Assembly (NCBI GenBank): GCA_001584585.1
Contig: LSYV01000029.1
Location: forward strand, 1,251,943-1,307,232
Origin: Gonium pectorale
Taxonomy: Eukaryota > Chlorophyta > Chlorophyceae > Chlamydomonadales > Volvocaceae
DNA length: 55,290 nt
Direction: 5' to 3'
Shown: piece after piece, positions 1 through 11,959 of the stretch
Layout of the letters: every line of letters begins with the position of its first letter
How positions within the stretch are numbered: position 1 is the stretch's first letter
Translations under genes and position numbers: made by a program
Notes under the pieces: model-generated
What the model was told of the DNA's origin: nothing
What the model saw: the letters and a program-made list of their open reading frames with translations, nothing else
The model's database searches: none

Positions 1-4
1 TCAG

Positions 5-3000
5 GCAGCCGTTGGCGGGCCTTGACGGCAACCTGGTGCTGCTGGCGCAGCGGGTGCGCTTCGTGGTGCCGGCGATGGAGATGGCGTGGTGGCGCGGCCG
101 GGTGCGCGCGGCGCTGGCGGCCGGGTCGCCCGGCGTGGACACCCTTATCCGGGCGTACGACCCGAGGCTGACGGTGCTGGAGGGCGACGGAGCCGACGTC
201 CTGGTGCGCGCGCCGGAGCGGCAGCTGCCGGCGGGGTGTGGGGGGCTGGCGCCACGGGCCGGGCCAGGCCAGGCGGCCTAGGCATCCGGGGGGGAGGAGA
301 GAGGGGTGTAATGAAGACGGGAGACCGGCCGCATGGAGAGGGATGGGCGCGGCAGCGCTGGCGGGACCACGCGGTGCGAAGCGTGAAGTGGCCCTTGGAG
401 CCTGGGAGCGGCGCGGCCCTCCTTCCTTGCCCGACGGACACCTCGCGAGTTGCCGCCTCCAGCGCGCAGGTCCGTAATCTGTCTCGCGGCTCTCTGCGCG
501 ACGCGCAACAGTGCCCCTCCCTTGCTCCCCGCCGCCTACAACTAGCCCGCCGCAGGATGTGGTCCCGTGCCCGTGCAATTTCGGCGTCATGCGTTCCGAC
601 CCGTTTCCTTCCTTCACTCCCTCCTCGCCGCCACCGTCACGCGCGCTCATGACTGCAGGTTCCGTTTTGGGAGTGGAAGTACGGCCTGATTCGGTGGGAG
701 AACTGCAGCATCACCAGGACGCCGCTGGTGCCGCTCGCTACCAGCATCACCGCCTCCGCGCCCACCACGCTGCTCGACACGCTGCTGCCGTACGGCCACC
801 CGGGGCCCATGCCGTTCTCGTCGGTGCGCGTGCAGTCGCTCCTGCTGGACGTCGACTCCCTGACCAAGGCGCCCGCGGGCGCCGAGTCGGGCTTTGCAAT
901 TGTGCTGCGAAGCGACGTGGCGATGCAGGTGTGGTGCGGTTCCCAGGGTGTGTGTGCGTTCCATATGCGTCGTAGCGTGATCAAAGAGCTCCTGGTCCCC
1001 GGTTTCGTCTCTGCAAGAAGACAGACCGTGAACCCTCCGCCCGTGTGTATGTGTCCTATATGAGCAATACGCTCTATGCGTAACAGTGTGCCGATATTCA
1101 CAGTCCCTTCTACCTTGCCCGCGCGCCGCGGTTGCCGTCGATTATACTCTACGCTGCCTTGTTACATGAGCCGAAACTCTCCCTTTGCGCCCTACAGCCG
1201 CAGGCCTACGCCCCAAGCGTTGGGATTACCCTGAAGGACAATGTGACGCTATGGGGAGATGGCCAGTCGACGCGGCTGCGGACGCTAAGCCTCCAGGGCA
1301 TCTCAGGTGTTGTGTGCGTGCGCGGCATATGGTAGCTGACTTGAAGTGGGAACCGGGACACTTGAGGTGGGCACCGGGACCCGAGGTCCCCTCGATGCTG
1401 AAGAGCCTGTGAGCACGCAGCTCTGCTCATCTTCGTGGCTCTTTGCCCCTAGCAGCACCTATCCTAACCTTCCTTGCCCGACAACGCTGCTTGTATGTGA
1501 AAGAATGTCGTTGCCCCGGGCAGCACCTACCATGCCCTATTTCGCCCGACCGCTCCAGTTGACCCCCACTGGCTGGGTGGTTACCATGCCTTACTGCATG
1601 CCCCAAACTCCCGGTTGCAATGCACGTCATCCGGCTCTGAATGACCTGCGCGCTCTCTTCGGTTGGTTGCAGGTGGGATCACGGTGCCGCCGTACACCGT
1701 TGTACGGATGCACTACATGACCATCATGAACCTGGCGCCGGGCCGGCAGGGCGTGGAGCCGGTAGCCCTGCAGAACTTTACGATGATGATGTGGGCCTTC
1801 AAGCGCACGCTGCTGCCGGCGCCGCCGCAACCTCCGTCACTGGTTTCGCCGTCGCCGCCGTCGCTGGTATCGCCGTCGCCGCCGTCACCGGTTCCACCTT
1901 CGCCGGCACCGGCGCTGCCGTCACCGGGACCAGTGCCGCCAGCTTCGCCGGCGCTGCCGGCGGCTTTGCAGACGGACGGCGGCGGCTCCAGTGGCACTGT
2001 GAGTCAGGTGGAGGGCGGCGGCAGGGCGGTCGTGGCGTCAGCACAGGGTGAGGGCGTGGCGCTTGCCGACACCGCTTCGGCAGCTGCTGGCAGCGGGGCC
2101 ACCGGCATCGCGCCACCGCCAAGGCCACCATGGCCCGGCGCCGGCATCCGGCGCCGCGCGCTCCGCGGTGGGCTCGACGGCCCCGGGCCCGGCGAAGGAC
2201 TTGTCCTGCCGCCCGGCCAGTCAGGGACCGGCCGGCGCCGGCGCCTGGCGCAGCAGCAAGGGTCGGGGTCGGCCGACCAGGGACCCGACCCCCCAAGCCC
2301 CAGCAGCGTGCCGCCCGTCACGCTCCCTTCCGGCTCCCCGAGCCCTCCTAGCCCCGGCCCTGTTGACGGCGCCGACGCTGGAGGGGGCATTCCCTTGGGC
2401 CCTTACCAGCCCTGGTTGCAGCTGATGGAAGTGACGCTGGTGCTGCCGGCCGTGGAGCTGCAGCTTATCCAGGACCTGGTCAGAGGCAATCGCACCAGCC
2501 TGCGGGTGGCGCCCGAGGTGCTCAGCTTTTACCGCGGGGTGCTTGCCGGCGCGAGGGTGCGTGTCGGTGGCTGCTGCGGGTTGCGGGTTGCGGGTGGCGA
2601 GGTGTTCGGGCCTCGTATGCGCGGCGCCGTAGCACAAGGCGGGGTCAGGCTGCGGGAGGCAGTTTTCCTTAGCGCCCCGAGACTGTGCGGCGCTACCCTA
2701 CCCTCCGCTGCTGATGTTACTTCTGCTGCCGCTCGCGCGAGGGTCCCGCCACGATGGTCGCGCCGCACGGCTCCTCCAAACCCAGGCGTGGCTCGCCCGG
2801 AACGGCACGCCAGCGCGGCTCTTACCCGCCCCTCTCCTGTGATGTTGCCCCTCACGGTGTTACGTACCGCCCCTCTCCTGATCCTCACGACTTTGCGTCC
2901 CTGTGTGCTCGACGCCCCCGCCCACGCTTGGGCTTTCCCGACCCTCTTCTGTGACGTTGCTCCTCCCTTGGGTGCTTGTTTCACGCCCCCGCAGGGCATC

Positions 3001-6000
3001 GATGACACCTCAATCGCCGGCAAGAGCTTAGTGAACTTTGCGTGGATTTCCTACATGGGCATCGAGGGCTCCATGATTACCTTGTCGTCCACAGCGCCGA
3101 CCGCCTTCACCTCCCTCCCAGTTACCGCGAGCTTCCTGTTCCCGGGTGCGTCACCGGCACGGAATGCCATGGCGTCCGCACAGAAAGAGCTGCTGTTGGG
3201 CGCAGGCCTCGCCGTAGCGCCCCTCATCCCAGGCGGGTCTGGATGCGGGCTGCGGGGTGCGCTGCCGTTCTTATTGTGGCGCGGTGCGGCGCAGTACGCG
3301 TGCTTGGATGCCCTTGATGCCTCGCCGCTCCACCGAGTGGCACCAGCACAGCACAGCGCCGCACAGCACAGCGCCGCACAGCACAGCGCCGCACAGCACA
3401 GCGCCGCACAGCACAGCGCCGCACAGCACAGCGCCGCACAGCACAGCGCCGCACAGCACAGGCCGCCCGACTGGCCGGCCAAGCAGTCGCCGCCATCTCC
3501 TGGAGTGACGTTGAGAGGACATAACGTGCCGTATGAACCCCCGCAGAGTCGCCTCCACCGCTGGGGCCTCTTCGGCCCTCTGCCCAGCCGCCTACGCCCA
3601 GCGTTCGGCGCTCGCCCACCGTCAGCCCTCAGCCGCCAGGGTCATTGGCGCCGCCGCAAGCCGTCCTTCCGCCCCAACTCGGTATGGAGCGTGGGGTTCA
3701 GAGCGGACGTTGTAGGACGCCTAATGTGTTCGCTGCGTGGGCATTTGACTCCGCCGAACTCCCGCCTCCCCAACACTTATAATGCTGCCCTCATCGCTGT
3801 GCTGTTGCTTAGGCGGAATGCTGTCCTGATTGCTGTGCTGTCATCTTGCGCTCAGCACCACCATGCGTTCGCCTCACCAGCCTCGAAACCCCTTGCCACG
3901 TCGGCGCCCTTCTCCTTCCGCCTGCAGCGTACGTCACGCCGCCTACGGCCTCGCAGCCGCCGGTTGTCCCCGTGGTGTCGCAGCCCGCGCCGGCGCCGGC
4001 GCTGGGGACGGTGCTTGGCGCTGCGCTGGGCGGCTCCATGGGAGTCCTGCTGTTGGGCCTCGCAGCTGCGGCGATGTTCTTTCACGTGCAGCGCCGCCGT
4101 GACCGCGATGGCTACCGTAAGGTCAAGCGCGGTCGGAGGAAGCCAGTTCCCGCCGCCGAGGTGCGCTCGGGCCGCGCATTGCAGGGGTGGGCTCCCCGTC
4201 TATTAGCGCGGTATACTGCGCAAGGGCATACCGTAACGTCGGCGCTGTCCATGGGAAATGTACATATCAAGGGCGGCCCCACATGCGTTATGCGCAACCC
4301 GCTCGTGAGCAGCGGCTTGGTCTTTGGTGCTCCCGGCTCGCTGCCTCGCGAGGAACCTCCCTTCCCGCTCCTGTCCCTGCCCCTGCCCCCGCAGGATCCC
4401 AGCAGGGCCCCCAGCCAGGGCCGTAACACGGGCGGCAACAGCAGCCCCCGGCACCTGCTTGCGGACCACCCGCACAACAGCGGCGACGTGCCCGCGCCCG
4501 AAGCCATCACCGCCGCCGGGGCGTCCGCATCGGGTGGCGCCGCCAGCAACAACGCCGGAGACGCGCCAGCGTCGGGCAACGGCCGCAATCATGCCGAGTT
4601 GGCAGCCGCCGGGCTCAAGACGCCGCGGAGCAGCGGCAGCGCCGGCGCCGAAAATGACCTGTCACCGCAGCCACGGCGGCGCAAGAGCGGCGTCCGGACG
4701 GGCTCGGCCGCGTCGGGGCCAGGCAGGCTGTGTGACCGTGACGTGCCTGGGAGAATGTGTGTTTGTGACGTGCTGGGGAAAGAGCCGTGAAGGCAGCAGG
4801 TTTAGCACGTGGTGGCACACTGGAGGTCGCAAGGGTTGGAATGGCAGTGATGGGAAGCTTGGCAACAATCAGGCTTGCCATTACTCCTGGACCAGAGGGT
4901 GCGGCAGGATTCGTGGGTCTCAGGATTGCCCATCGTAGCGCTCCCCTCCCTCCCGCCTTGCCCTGCAGGCACCTCCGACGGGGCCTCCAACCCGCGCACG
5001 GAGCTCTATGCGGCGCTAGCGGCCTTCCAGAGCGAGCTGGGCGAGCAGCAGCATATCACCATCACCAGCCAGTTGGGGGCGGGCGCGCACGGCATCGTGT
5101 ACAAGGGTGAGCGAGGGGGGTGAAGTTTCAGAGGCCACTGTCTTCGGGAACGCACTTGCCTCCAGCTGTGGTCTTCCATCCAGCTGCCAAGCCGCTCTTG
5201 CCTTCTGTCCGTCGGCTCCTGGAGGGTGTCCGTGATACGGAAGGCAGGCGGCTCCGTTCGGCGCCGAAGACCCGGTCACCGCAGCCGCGGTGCGCCAAGT
5301 TTCGGCAGCGTTTTGCAACATTGATGGCGTCAGCGGTCAGCTGGTACTTGGTCGGTGGGTCGTAGTAGGAGTTTTATGTGCGTGCATGAACCTAAGCAGC
5401 CCACCACATCCCCGCAGGCGCAAGTCTGGTCTTCAGGTCGCCCCCCTCCTCCTCCTCCTCCCCTCTCACGCAGGCGAGTGGCATGGCCTGGAAGTGGCCG
5501 TCAAGATGCTGCTGTTCCAGGCCTTCGTGGGCAGCGGAGGGGAGGAGAGCGGCAACTCCTTCAAGGAGCAGGTGCGCGCGGGGCGTGCTCGTGGCGCGGA
5601 CCTGACTGGGGACGGGGGGTGGGTCCGTGGCCAGCGGCGCACAGCACGGGGACGCCCCCGGTAGTCACGTCCAGGGCCTCGTAGTGGCTCGGCCCCGCCG
5701 CTGGGTGCTCGAACCTAACCCGATGGCAACGAAGCGAACTTAGCGCCTCACGCGGGCGTGGCGTGTGGCCTGTTCCGTCGAAAGATGCGTTCTGAGTGTG
5801 CCCCAGCGCGTGTGTGTGCCCCGGGGCTGCCCTGAGGCCGGGCGCCGAGCACCCCCTCCAACGCGCCCACCTACCGGCTGCGCTACCACAATCTGCGTGG
5901 CTCATGCTGGAGGCCGCAAGCGCCATGTCGCATGCGCATCGGAACGCATCATGCAACGCGCACCCCAGCACACGCACTTCGTGTGGGAACTGATCCCTCC

Positions 6001-9000
6001 CTGACGTTCCGACCCCTCCCTCCGTTACCTGCATTCGATCCGCACACCAAACCGCCCGCCACACACCCACCGCCACACACACCCGATCTAAGGCCACGCT
6101 GGAGGCCGCCATCGCCACGACGCTGTTCCACCCCAACGTCATCAACACGTTCGCCTACGACATCAAGCCGCTGCGCATGTGCCCCGCACCCGCGCCCGCG
6201 CCCTTGCCGGGCGGCGGGGCGGGTGCGAACGGCATGCTGGCGGGCGGTGGCGACGCAGTGCTGTCTTCCGAGGGCGGTTGCATGATGGATTGGAAGCTTT
6301 ACATCATCCAGGTGAGGCGACCTCCTTGTGCCTACGTGGGCGGCATGGTCAACAACAAACATAAGTCAACAAGACACGGCACCGACACCCTCTGGGCCAG
6401 CGTGTCAAGGTCCGAACGTTGGCGCTGCTAGGGCGCTGCCTGCCAGCCTGGTGCGGAGGTTGCCCACAATGATCCCAGACTCCTGTCGGTGCCCGTTGCC
6501 GGGCCGTACCGGGGGCTACGGAGTGCTGTTGCGGCTTCAGGTCTCGCCATGATGTGCAGTTGATCATGCCCCTGCCGGATCGGCTGCGTGCAGGAGTACT
6601 GCGACGGCGGCACGCTCAAGGACGCGCTGGACGGCTCGCGCTGGAGCGACCCCGAGACGGGCATGGGGCAGCCCGAGGTGGCGGTGCGGGTGGCGCTGGA
6701 GATCGCGGCGGGCATGACGTACATCCACGCACGCAACATCATCCACGGAGGTGCGCTGCAGCACTGGCTGGTGATCGCCGGCGGCCATGATGGTCTGATG
6801 GTCGATGGCCCTGAGGAAGTGGCGGACCGCGGTCATGAGTGCAGGGGGAGGTCGTAACTTGTGCTGAAACGAAACTTGTGTGTGGGGTGGGTGGGTGGGA
6901 GAACTTGGCGCCGGTTGTCAGTGCAGGCATTGGCACGCATGTTGCGGTTGGACGCTGGCACTGACACGCTGGCATGGGAACGGAAACGCGTCGGGTAAGA
7001 TGTCGGCGTGGAAGTGAGCGAACGAGATTCTGGCCCCCATGGGAGTGGGTAGGGCCAGCCGCTCGCCAACTGGCAAATCCCAGCCGCCTTCGGTTGGAAG
7101 GACCACATCCGAAGTCAGGGGTACACTTGCGTGGGAGCGGCTGGGGGGGAAAGCGCTGCCTCAAGCCCTCAACCAGCGGCCCACTGTCATGCCGCGTTGT
7201 TGCCAACACTACCCCGCTCGCCCGTCCTCCGCAGACCTCAAGCCGGCCAACATCCTGCTCCGCTCCAACACCGCCTCTGCGTACGGCTACACCGCAAAGA
7301 TCGCGGACTTTGGCCTGGCGCTCAAGCTCAAGGCGGGGGAGAGCCACGTCAGCAACATCAGGTCGGCGATGCACGGATGCGGGTTCTTTCCTTGGATACA
7401 TGGGCGATGTACCGTTCACTACGTTTACGACATGATGGGTCGCTTGGGTGCAATGGCTGGCAGGCGCACATGCCGCACGCACGGTATTGACGAGCGCGAA
7501 TTAACGCACAACGAACGAGGGTCCTGGGCCATCTTACGCGTTACACCATGGTCTCCTGGTCTGAACCGTCCTTGCCCCTTTCCTGTGGATGGCCACAGGC
7601 GCGGCACTCCGTTCTACATCGCGGCTGAGCTGGTCGAGGACGGGCGGGCGACAACCGCCTCCGACCTGTGGGTGTCGTCTTGCCTGCATGGGGCGGGGCG
7701 AGGTAGAGGGTTGGAAGGCATGGCGGGGCGGGGTGGGGTGGGGCGGCGGAGGACCGGAGCTGCTCCCTCTGGCATGGCTCCATGCCAGCCGTTGCCGAGG
7801 CGATGCAGCCTCTCCACAGAGACAGGGCACACAGGAGGGACGATGGGGTGGGGATAACCATCTGCCATGCCGCTCAAGGGCGATGGGCGGCTTCGGCGGC
7901 GCCGGTCGGGCCTTAGCATGCCGCCAGCGCTGTGAGCCTGCGTCGCAGCCAACACGCCGCCACCGAACGCGCCAGTCCCTACCAAGTGGCCGTGTAGCGA
8001 AGCCGACCCTTTTGCACACCATCACCACCCCCACCGCCCCAATAGTACCGCACCCAAGCCTCTAAACTCCGGTCGCGCAGCGCTCCGCAGTTTACTTCGT
8101 GCGCTCATCCGCTTTACGCCATTCGCATCCACCGTCCTCCACCGTCCTCCATCGGTCTCCATCCGCCGTCAGCCTCCGCCCCGCCCCGCCCGCTCCGCAG
8201 CTACTCGTTCGGCGTCATCTTGTGGGAGCTGCTGCACGGCTCCACCGTGGCGCGCCGTCTGCCGCTGCGCCGCCGCATCCCCAACCTGCCCGCCGAGTTC
8301 TACACCTGGCCGCCAACCGCGCCCGCAGCCTACCGCGACCTCGCGTCCGCCTGTCTGTCCGCCTTGCCCTGCGCCCGCCCGCGCTTTGCTGACGCTTTGA
8401 ACGTGCTGAGCAAGCTCCTGACCGAGATGCTGGACGAGAAGAAGAGGCTCCAGAGGGAGGAGGCGGAGCTGCGGCAGCTGGAGGAGGCGCAGGAGGCGCT
8501 TCGCAGCGGCCGCTCCGGGGAGCGGGTGTCGCTTCTGGAGGAGATCCAGCCGGCGTCGGACGAGAAGGGGGGCGCGGCGAGCTCGAGCCTGAGCTCGGGG
8601 GCCGGGCGCAGCGGGCGAGGCGGCAGCAGCACTTCCAATGCGGTGTCGGGCCCCTGGCCAGGTCAGGGGCAGAGTCAGCAGCGGGGGACGTCCTTGGGGG
8701 GTCTTCCGGGCAAGGAGTCCACCAGCGAAGACGGCGGAGGCGCCGGCGCTGAGGTCGGGGAGATGAGCGGGTCGGGCCGACGGCACGGCGGCGGTATGTA
8801 CAGGGGCGACACCTCTCCGCCCGGCGGCTGTAGCTCACCCGCCTTGCACCGCCATGCCTCTGGGACGGCCACGACCCTGGCGAGCGTGGGCAGCGGTGGG
8901 TCCGCCGCCAGCGACTCTGGGGCCGCCGCAGCCGTCCGGCAAGTGGCGCAGCGGCGGCTGTCGGGTGCCCCGCTGTCGCCGCGGTCGCTTATGAAGCACA

Positions 9001-10031
9001 GTACGCAGGAGGGTCTAGGGGCAGGGGACCAGGCGGCGGCAACGGCTGGAGGAGCAGCGGCAGGCGCAGGGCGCAGCGTGCGGGACCCCGATGGCGCGGG
9101 CGCTGGGGCTGGTGCGACAATGAAGTCGGCGCCCGTGGCCGGGCAGGGAGCCGAGGGCGCAGAAGCTCTGCGCCGCAGCCACGACGCCGGCGGCACCTCG
9201 ACTGGGGAGGGGCAGCTTGCGGCGGCTTTTGAGCCCCCCTCCAAGGCCGCCAGAGCAGCTTTTGTGGGTTTTGCCAACTCGCTGCCCACGAGGGTGCGCA
9301 CAATTACCAACTCCTCCTCCAACACAGCTGCCGTCGCCCGAGCTCATGGCTGGGCGACGATGGTGCCGCTGACAGACGCCGCATCGGGGGCAAACGGACG
9401 CTCCGCCTCGACCGGGCACCCGTCTGTGTCCGTGGCCCGGGAGATGTCGGAGGTGCACGGACTGCCCACGATTGGAGCATTATCGGGCATTCGTAGTCGG
9501 CCGCCGTCCGAGCCGCTCAGCTTTACGATGGTGCTGCGAGATCAGGTCCGTGGCTCAGTGCCGGCCGAGGCCGCGGGCCAGCAGGCGGATAAGCCGCCGG
9601 GGTCGCCCTGCTTCTCGTTTGGAGAAAGCGATGGAGGGAGGCCGGCACGGCTCTCGTCCGACGTGCCTACCATTTCTGGCAGCAAACCAACGCCGCGTAA
9701 AACAACGGAGGCTGACGCAGGCGGCGCGATCCGTAGTGCCGGCGGTGCAACGCAGTCCGCGGACAGCCCATCCGGTATTGCCGCCGGAGAGCCCGCCGAA
9801 GGCTGCGGTTCCGGGGGCGGCCACCCTGTCGTCTTGCAGCTTGACCGCGCCAGCACAGCCCTACCCGCCACCGCCGCCGCCGTAAGTGGCCGCGCGATAC
9901 GGGCCTCGCTCGCCAAGGCCGCCGCTGCTGCTGGCGCAGCCGCCACAGGCACCTCGGCCGGCAGCAGCGCCCCGCCAGGCGCTGGCGCTGCTGTGCCCGC
10001 CGGCACGGGCGGTGGCTTGGAGTCCGAGTAG
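5..10031 (+). CDS. Receptor-like protein kinase, copy A (5' end outside window)
   Basis: Predicted membrane receptor kinase, 5'-truncated by the window edge. Exons: 5-203, 659-928, 1204-1306 (or from 1198), 1673-2556, 2995-3145, 3547-3681, 3928-4160, 4395-4731, 4969-5106, 5474-5571, 6093-6311, 6594-6750, 7235-7361, 7599-7667, 8201-10031, giving 1649 residues in frame. Order: ectodomain, Pro-rich stalk, one transmembrane helix followed by RRRDRD, then a kinase domain. Visible kinase motifs are glycine loop LGAGAHGIVYKG, VAVK, HPNVI, HGDLKPAN, DFG, GTPFYIAAE and SDLYSFGVILWE, so it is a TKL-like, non-RD kinase. A long Ala/Gly/Ser-rich tail follows. It parallels copy B exon by exon, but stops at 10031 and lacks B's last exon. 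The donor of exon 4395-4731 and the ends of some low-complexity exons are the least certain points. Ligand and substrate are unknown. Confidence 0.85.
3346..3461. repeat. 15-bp minisatellite in an intron of copy A
   Basis: Seven perfect units of GCACAGCACAGCGCC plus a partial eighth lie in the intron between exons 2995-3145 and 3547-3681. The matching intron of copy B (around 26751-26775) has about one unit. Because 15 is a multiple of three and the unit has no stop codon, several frames on both strands stay open and give false ORFs. Confidence 0.95.
5641..5923. other. 283-bp insertion specific to copy A intron
   Basis: The flanks on either side align directly to each other across copy B (junction near 29234-29235), where this segment is absent. 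The insert is bounded by GCGC on both sides, which could be a short target duplication or microhomology of a deletion in B. No coding potential or known element was recognised. Confidence 0.7.
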
Positions 10032-10204
10032 GTAGGTTGGTAGGCCACGGGTAGCGACGGCGCGGGTTATTCGGACGACAGCGACGAAAATCTTGACGCT
10101 GGACCCCTCCTCGGGTCTGGGCCTGAAGTTTGACATCGACAGCGGGACCACCCTGGACCAGGACCTGATGCCGGCCGAGAACATCAGGTCGGAGTGGCTA
10201 GCTA
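10032..10204 (+). pseudogene. Out-of-frame relic of the kinase C-terminal tail, copy A
   Basis: After the stop at 10031, bases about 10095-10165 still encode a peptide close to the end of copy B exon 19 (TLDPSSGLGL, then DIDSGTTLDQDLMP). It lies in a different frame from the preceding exon. A good donor (GTAGGT at 10028) exists, but the available acceptor at 10081 does not restore this frame. Copy A has therefore probably lost its original C-terminus by a local indel and truncation, and the last exon found in B is missing. Confidence 0.65.
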
Positions 10205-10812
10205 ATGGCTCGTGAATCGTGCCTCATGGCACTCCCAGTCTCGGATGCAGGTTCAGCGGTCGCCGTAGGAGCCGCTGCTGTGCGTGTTGGCATTCCTTGC
10301 TTACGGTCCCACCGTACATCGATCTTAATCTGCGCCTCGTGGGCGCTTCCCACTTCCGTGCAGTTGTGTCGTTTTGCTTCGTCAGCGTGGTCCGTGCCGT
10401 GCCTGTCGCGGCGGTGCCGTTTAGCCCTCGGAGGGAAGCGACCAGGCAAACGGGATTCCGACGGAGGAGCCGGTGATCCGGGACGGCGCCTCTTGGCCCC
10501 TGCGCCCGCTGCGACGGTAACCCAGTACATACTACGTATAGGTTATAGCCTGCCAAAGGCATGTCCCCGGCATGAGGGCTGGTCGGCGCTCGGTGAGGAC
10601 TGGGACGGACGGACGCGACGCGTCTTCGGTTTACTGCATGCTGCGACGTGTGCCCTCGAGTCGAGCAAGCATGGACACGATGCATGTACAAATGAGCACT
10701 TGGCAACGCGCATTCATTCAGAACGCAATATTTTTAGCGCAACTGCGGTTCACTGTTCAAGGCCGCTGCGGCGGCGAAGCCGCCCGTCGCCGCTGCCCCG
10801 GCAGCTGCCCAT
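10205..10812. other. No recognisable gene
   Basis: Sequence between the broken end of copy A and the assembly gap. Open frames here are long only by chance in GC-rich DNA. I see no splice-supported exon, RNA gene or known element. The last 40 bases before the gap already belong to the 44-bp repeat array. Confidence 0.6.
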
Positions 10813-10977
10813 NNNNNNNNNNNNNNNNNNNNNNNNNNNNNNNNNNNNNNNNNNNNNNNNNNNNNNNNNNNNNNNNNNNNNNNNNNNNNNNNNNNNNNNN
10901 NNNNNNNNNNNNNNNNNNNNNNNNNNNNNNNNNNNNNNNNNNNNNNNNNNNNNNNNNNNNNNNNNNNNNNNNNNNNN
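10813..10977. other. Assembly gap (165 N)
   Basis: A run of N inside the 44-bp tandem array. The true length is probably unknown, because repeat units lie on both sides. Confidence 0.98.
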
Positions 10978-11330
10978 GAGACCGCTAGAGCCGTCGCCGC
11001 TGCCCGGCCAGCTGCCATCGGAGCCGCTAGAGGCCGTCGCGCTGCCCCGGCAGCTGCCCGATCGGAGCCGCTAGAGGCCGTCGCCGCTGCCCCGGCAGCT
11101 GCCCATCGGAGCCGCTAGAGGCCGTCGCGCTGCCCCGGCAGCTGCCCATCGGAGCCGCTAGAGGCCGTCGCCGCTGCCCCGGCAGCTGCCCATCGGAGCC
11201 GCTAGAGGCCGTCGCCGCTGCCCCGGCAGCTGCCCATCGGAGCCGCTAGAGGCCGTCGCCGCTGCCCCGGCAGCTGCCCATCGGAGCCGCTAGAGGCCGT
11301 CGCCGCTGCCCCGGCAGCTGCCCATCCCGG
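10978..11330. repeat. 44-bp tandem repeat array
   Basis: About eight units containing GGAGCCGCTAGAGGCCGTCG followed by CCGCTGCCCCGGCAGCTGCC. The units nearest the gap carry single-base indels (for example CGTCGCGCTG for CGTCGCCGCTG), whereas distal units are almost perfect. A partial unit precedes the gap at about 10780-10812. The 44-bp period is not a multiple of three, so the array is unlikely to be coding as a whole. Confidence 0.9.
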
Positions 11331-11395
11331 CGGAGCCCGCGCCGGCGGAGCCGGCCGCCTCGACTGACGAGGCGGCCGAGGAGGGTGAGGCGTAG
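11321..11395 (+). other. Possible C-terminal coding remnant
   Basis: Just after the array, one frame reads PIPAEPAPAEPAAST and then DEAAEEGEA and a TAG at 11393. This acidic Ala/Glu/Pro composition is typical of a coding C-terminus and unlike the random frames around it. No upstream exon can be traced, because the gap and the array intervene. It could be the end of a lost gene or chance. Confidence 0.25.
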
Positions 11396-11959
11396 GGCGA
11401 AGCTGGCGAAGCGGCGTCCGTGCCGGTCTAGCGGCTCGGCCTCTCGGCAGATGCCAAGCCGTTGTGCCTGGCGCCGCGTCGCCAACGGCAACGCCACCAA
11501 AGGCGTCAACATCGTTGGGTAGCAGGTTTAGCAAGAAGAAGGGGAAGGGGCGATGAGAGCAGGTGGCTGCTGGCATCCGTAGTGTGGTCGGTTGTTGAGA
11601 TGCCGGCCCGAAGGTCAAATGAGAGTGAGTTATCCGTTGGTGCAATTTACAGTGAGTGGTTAATGAGAGAATTGGGGTGATAGTTGGTATCTGGCAGGAT
11701 GCTGAAAGGGTTGTTTGAGAGAGCTTGGAAGGCGCTTTAGAGCAGGCTTGGGAGGCGGGTGGCGGGGACGGTCAGGAGCCGGACGCGACGGATTAGAGGG
11801 CACGCCGTGCTCCGATGGAGCCGGGACTTCGGCAAGAATTGTTTTGAAACAAGGGGTTATCATGAGTGAGTAGCTCCCGATGATGGACTGGAGGACGTGG
11901 GGGCGCAGCGGGCGCACGGTAGTCACGCGGAAAGGACTCTGCGCCCCAGCCCGCACTTG
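11396..11959. other. Intergenic, upstream part of the gametolysin pseudogene
   Basis: No gene recognised. From roughly 11920 the sequence begins to resemble the 5' flank of the intact metalloprotease gene (the AGGACTCTGC block just before each start codon), so the duplication that made the pseudogene included some upstream DNA. Confidence 0.55.

Noticed and set aside
3051..3619. Minus-strand ORFs rich in Ala/Cys over the 15-bp repeat
   Set aside because: Produced by the tandem unit having no stop in several frames. There is no conserved sequence, and the repeat lies in an intron.
1663..4206. Single 847-codon ORF in kinase copy A
   Set aside because: Only 1673-2556 and 2995-3145 are conserved with copy B in this frame. 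The remainder crosses introns with clear donors and acceptors.
10978..11330. Tandem 44-bp repeats considered as a CRISPR-like array
   Set aside because: The units are contiguous without unique spacers, and the window is eukaryotic nuclear DNA.
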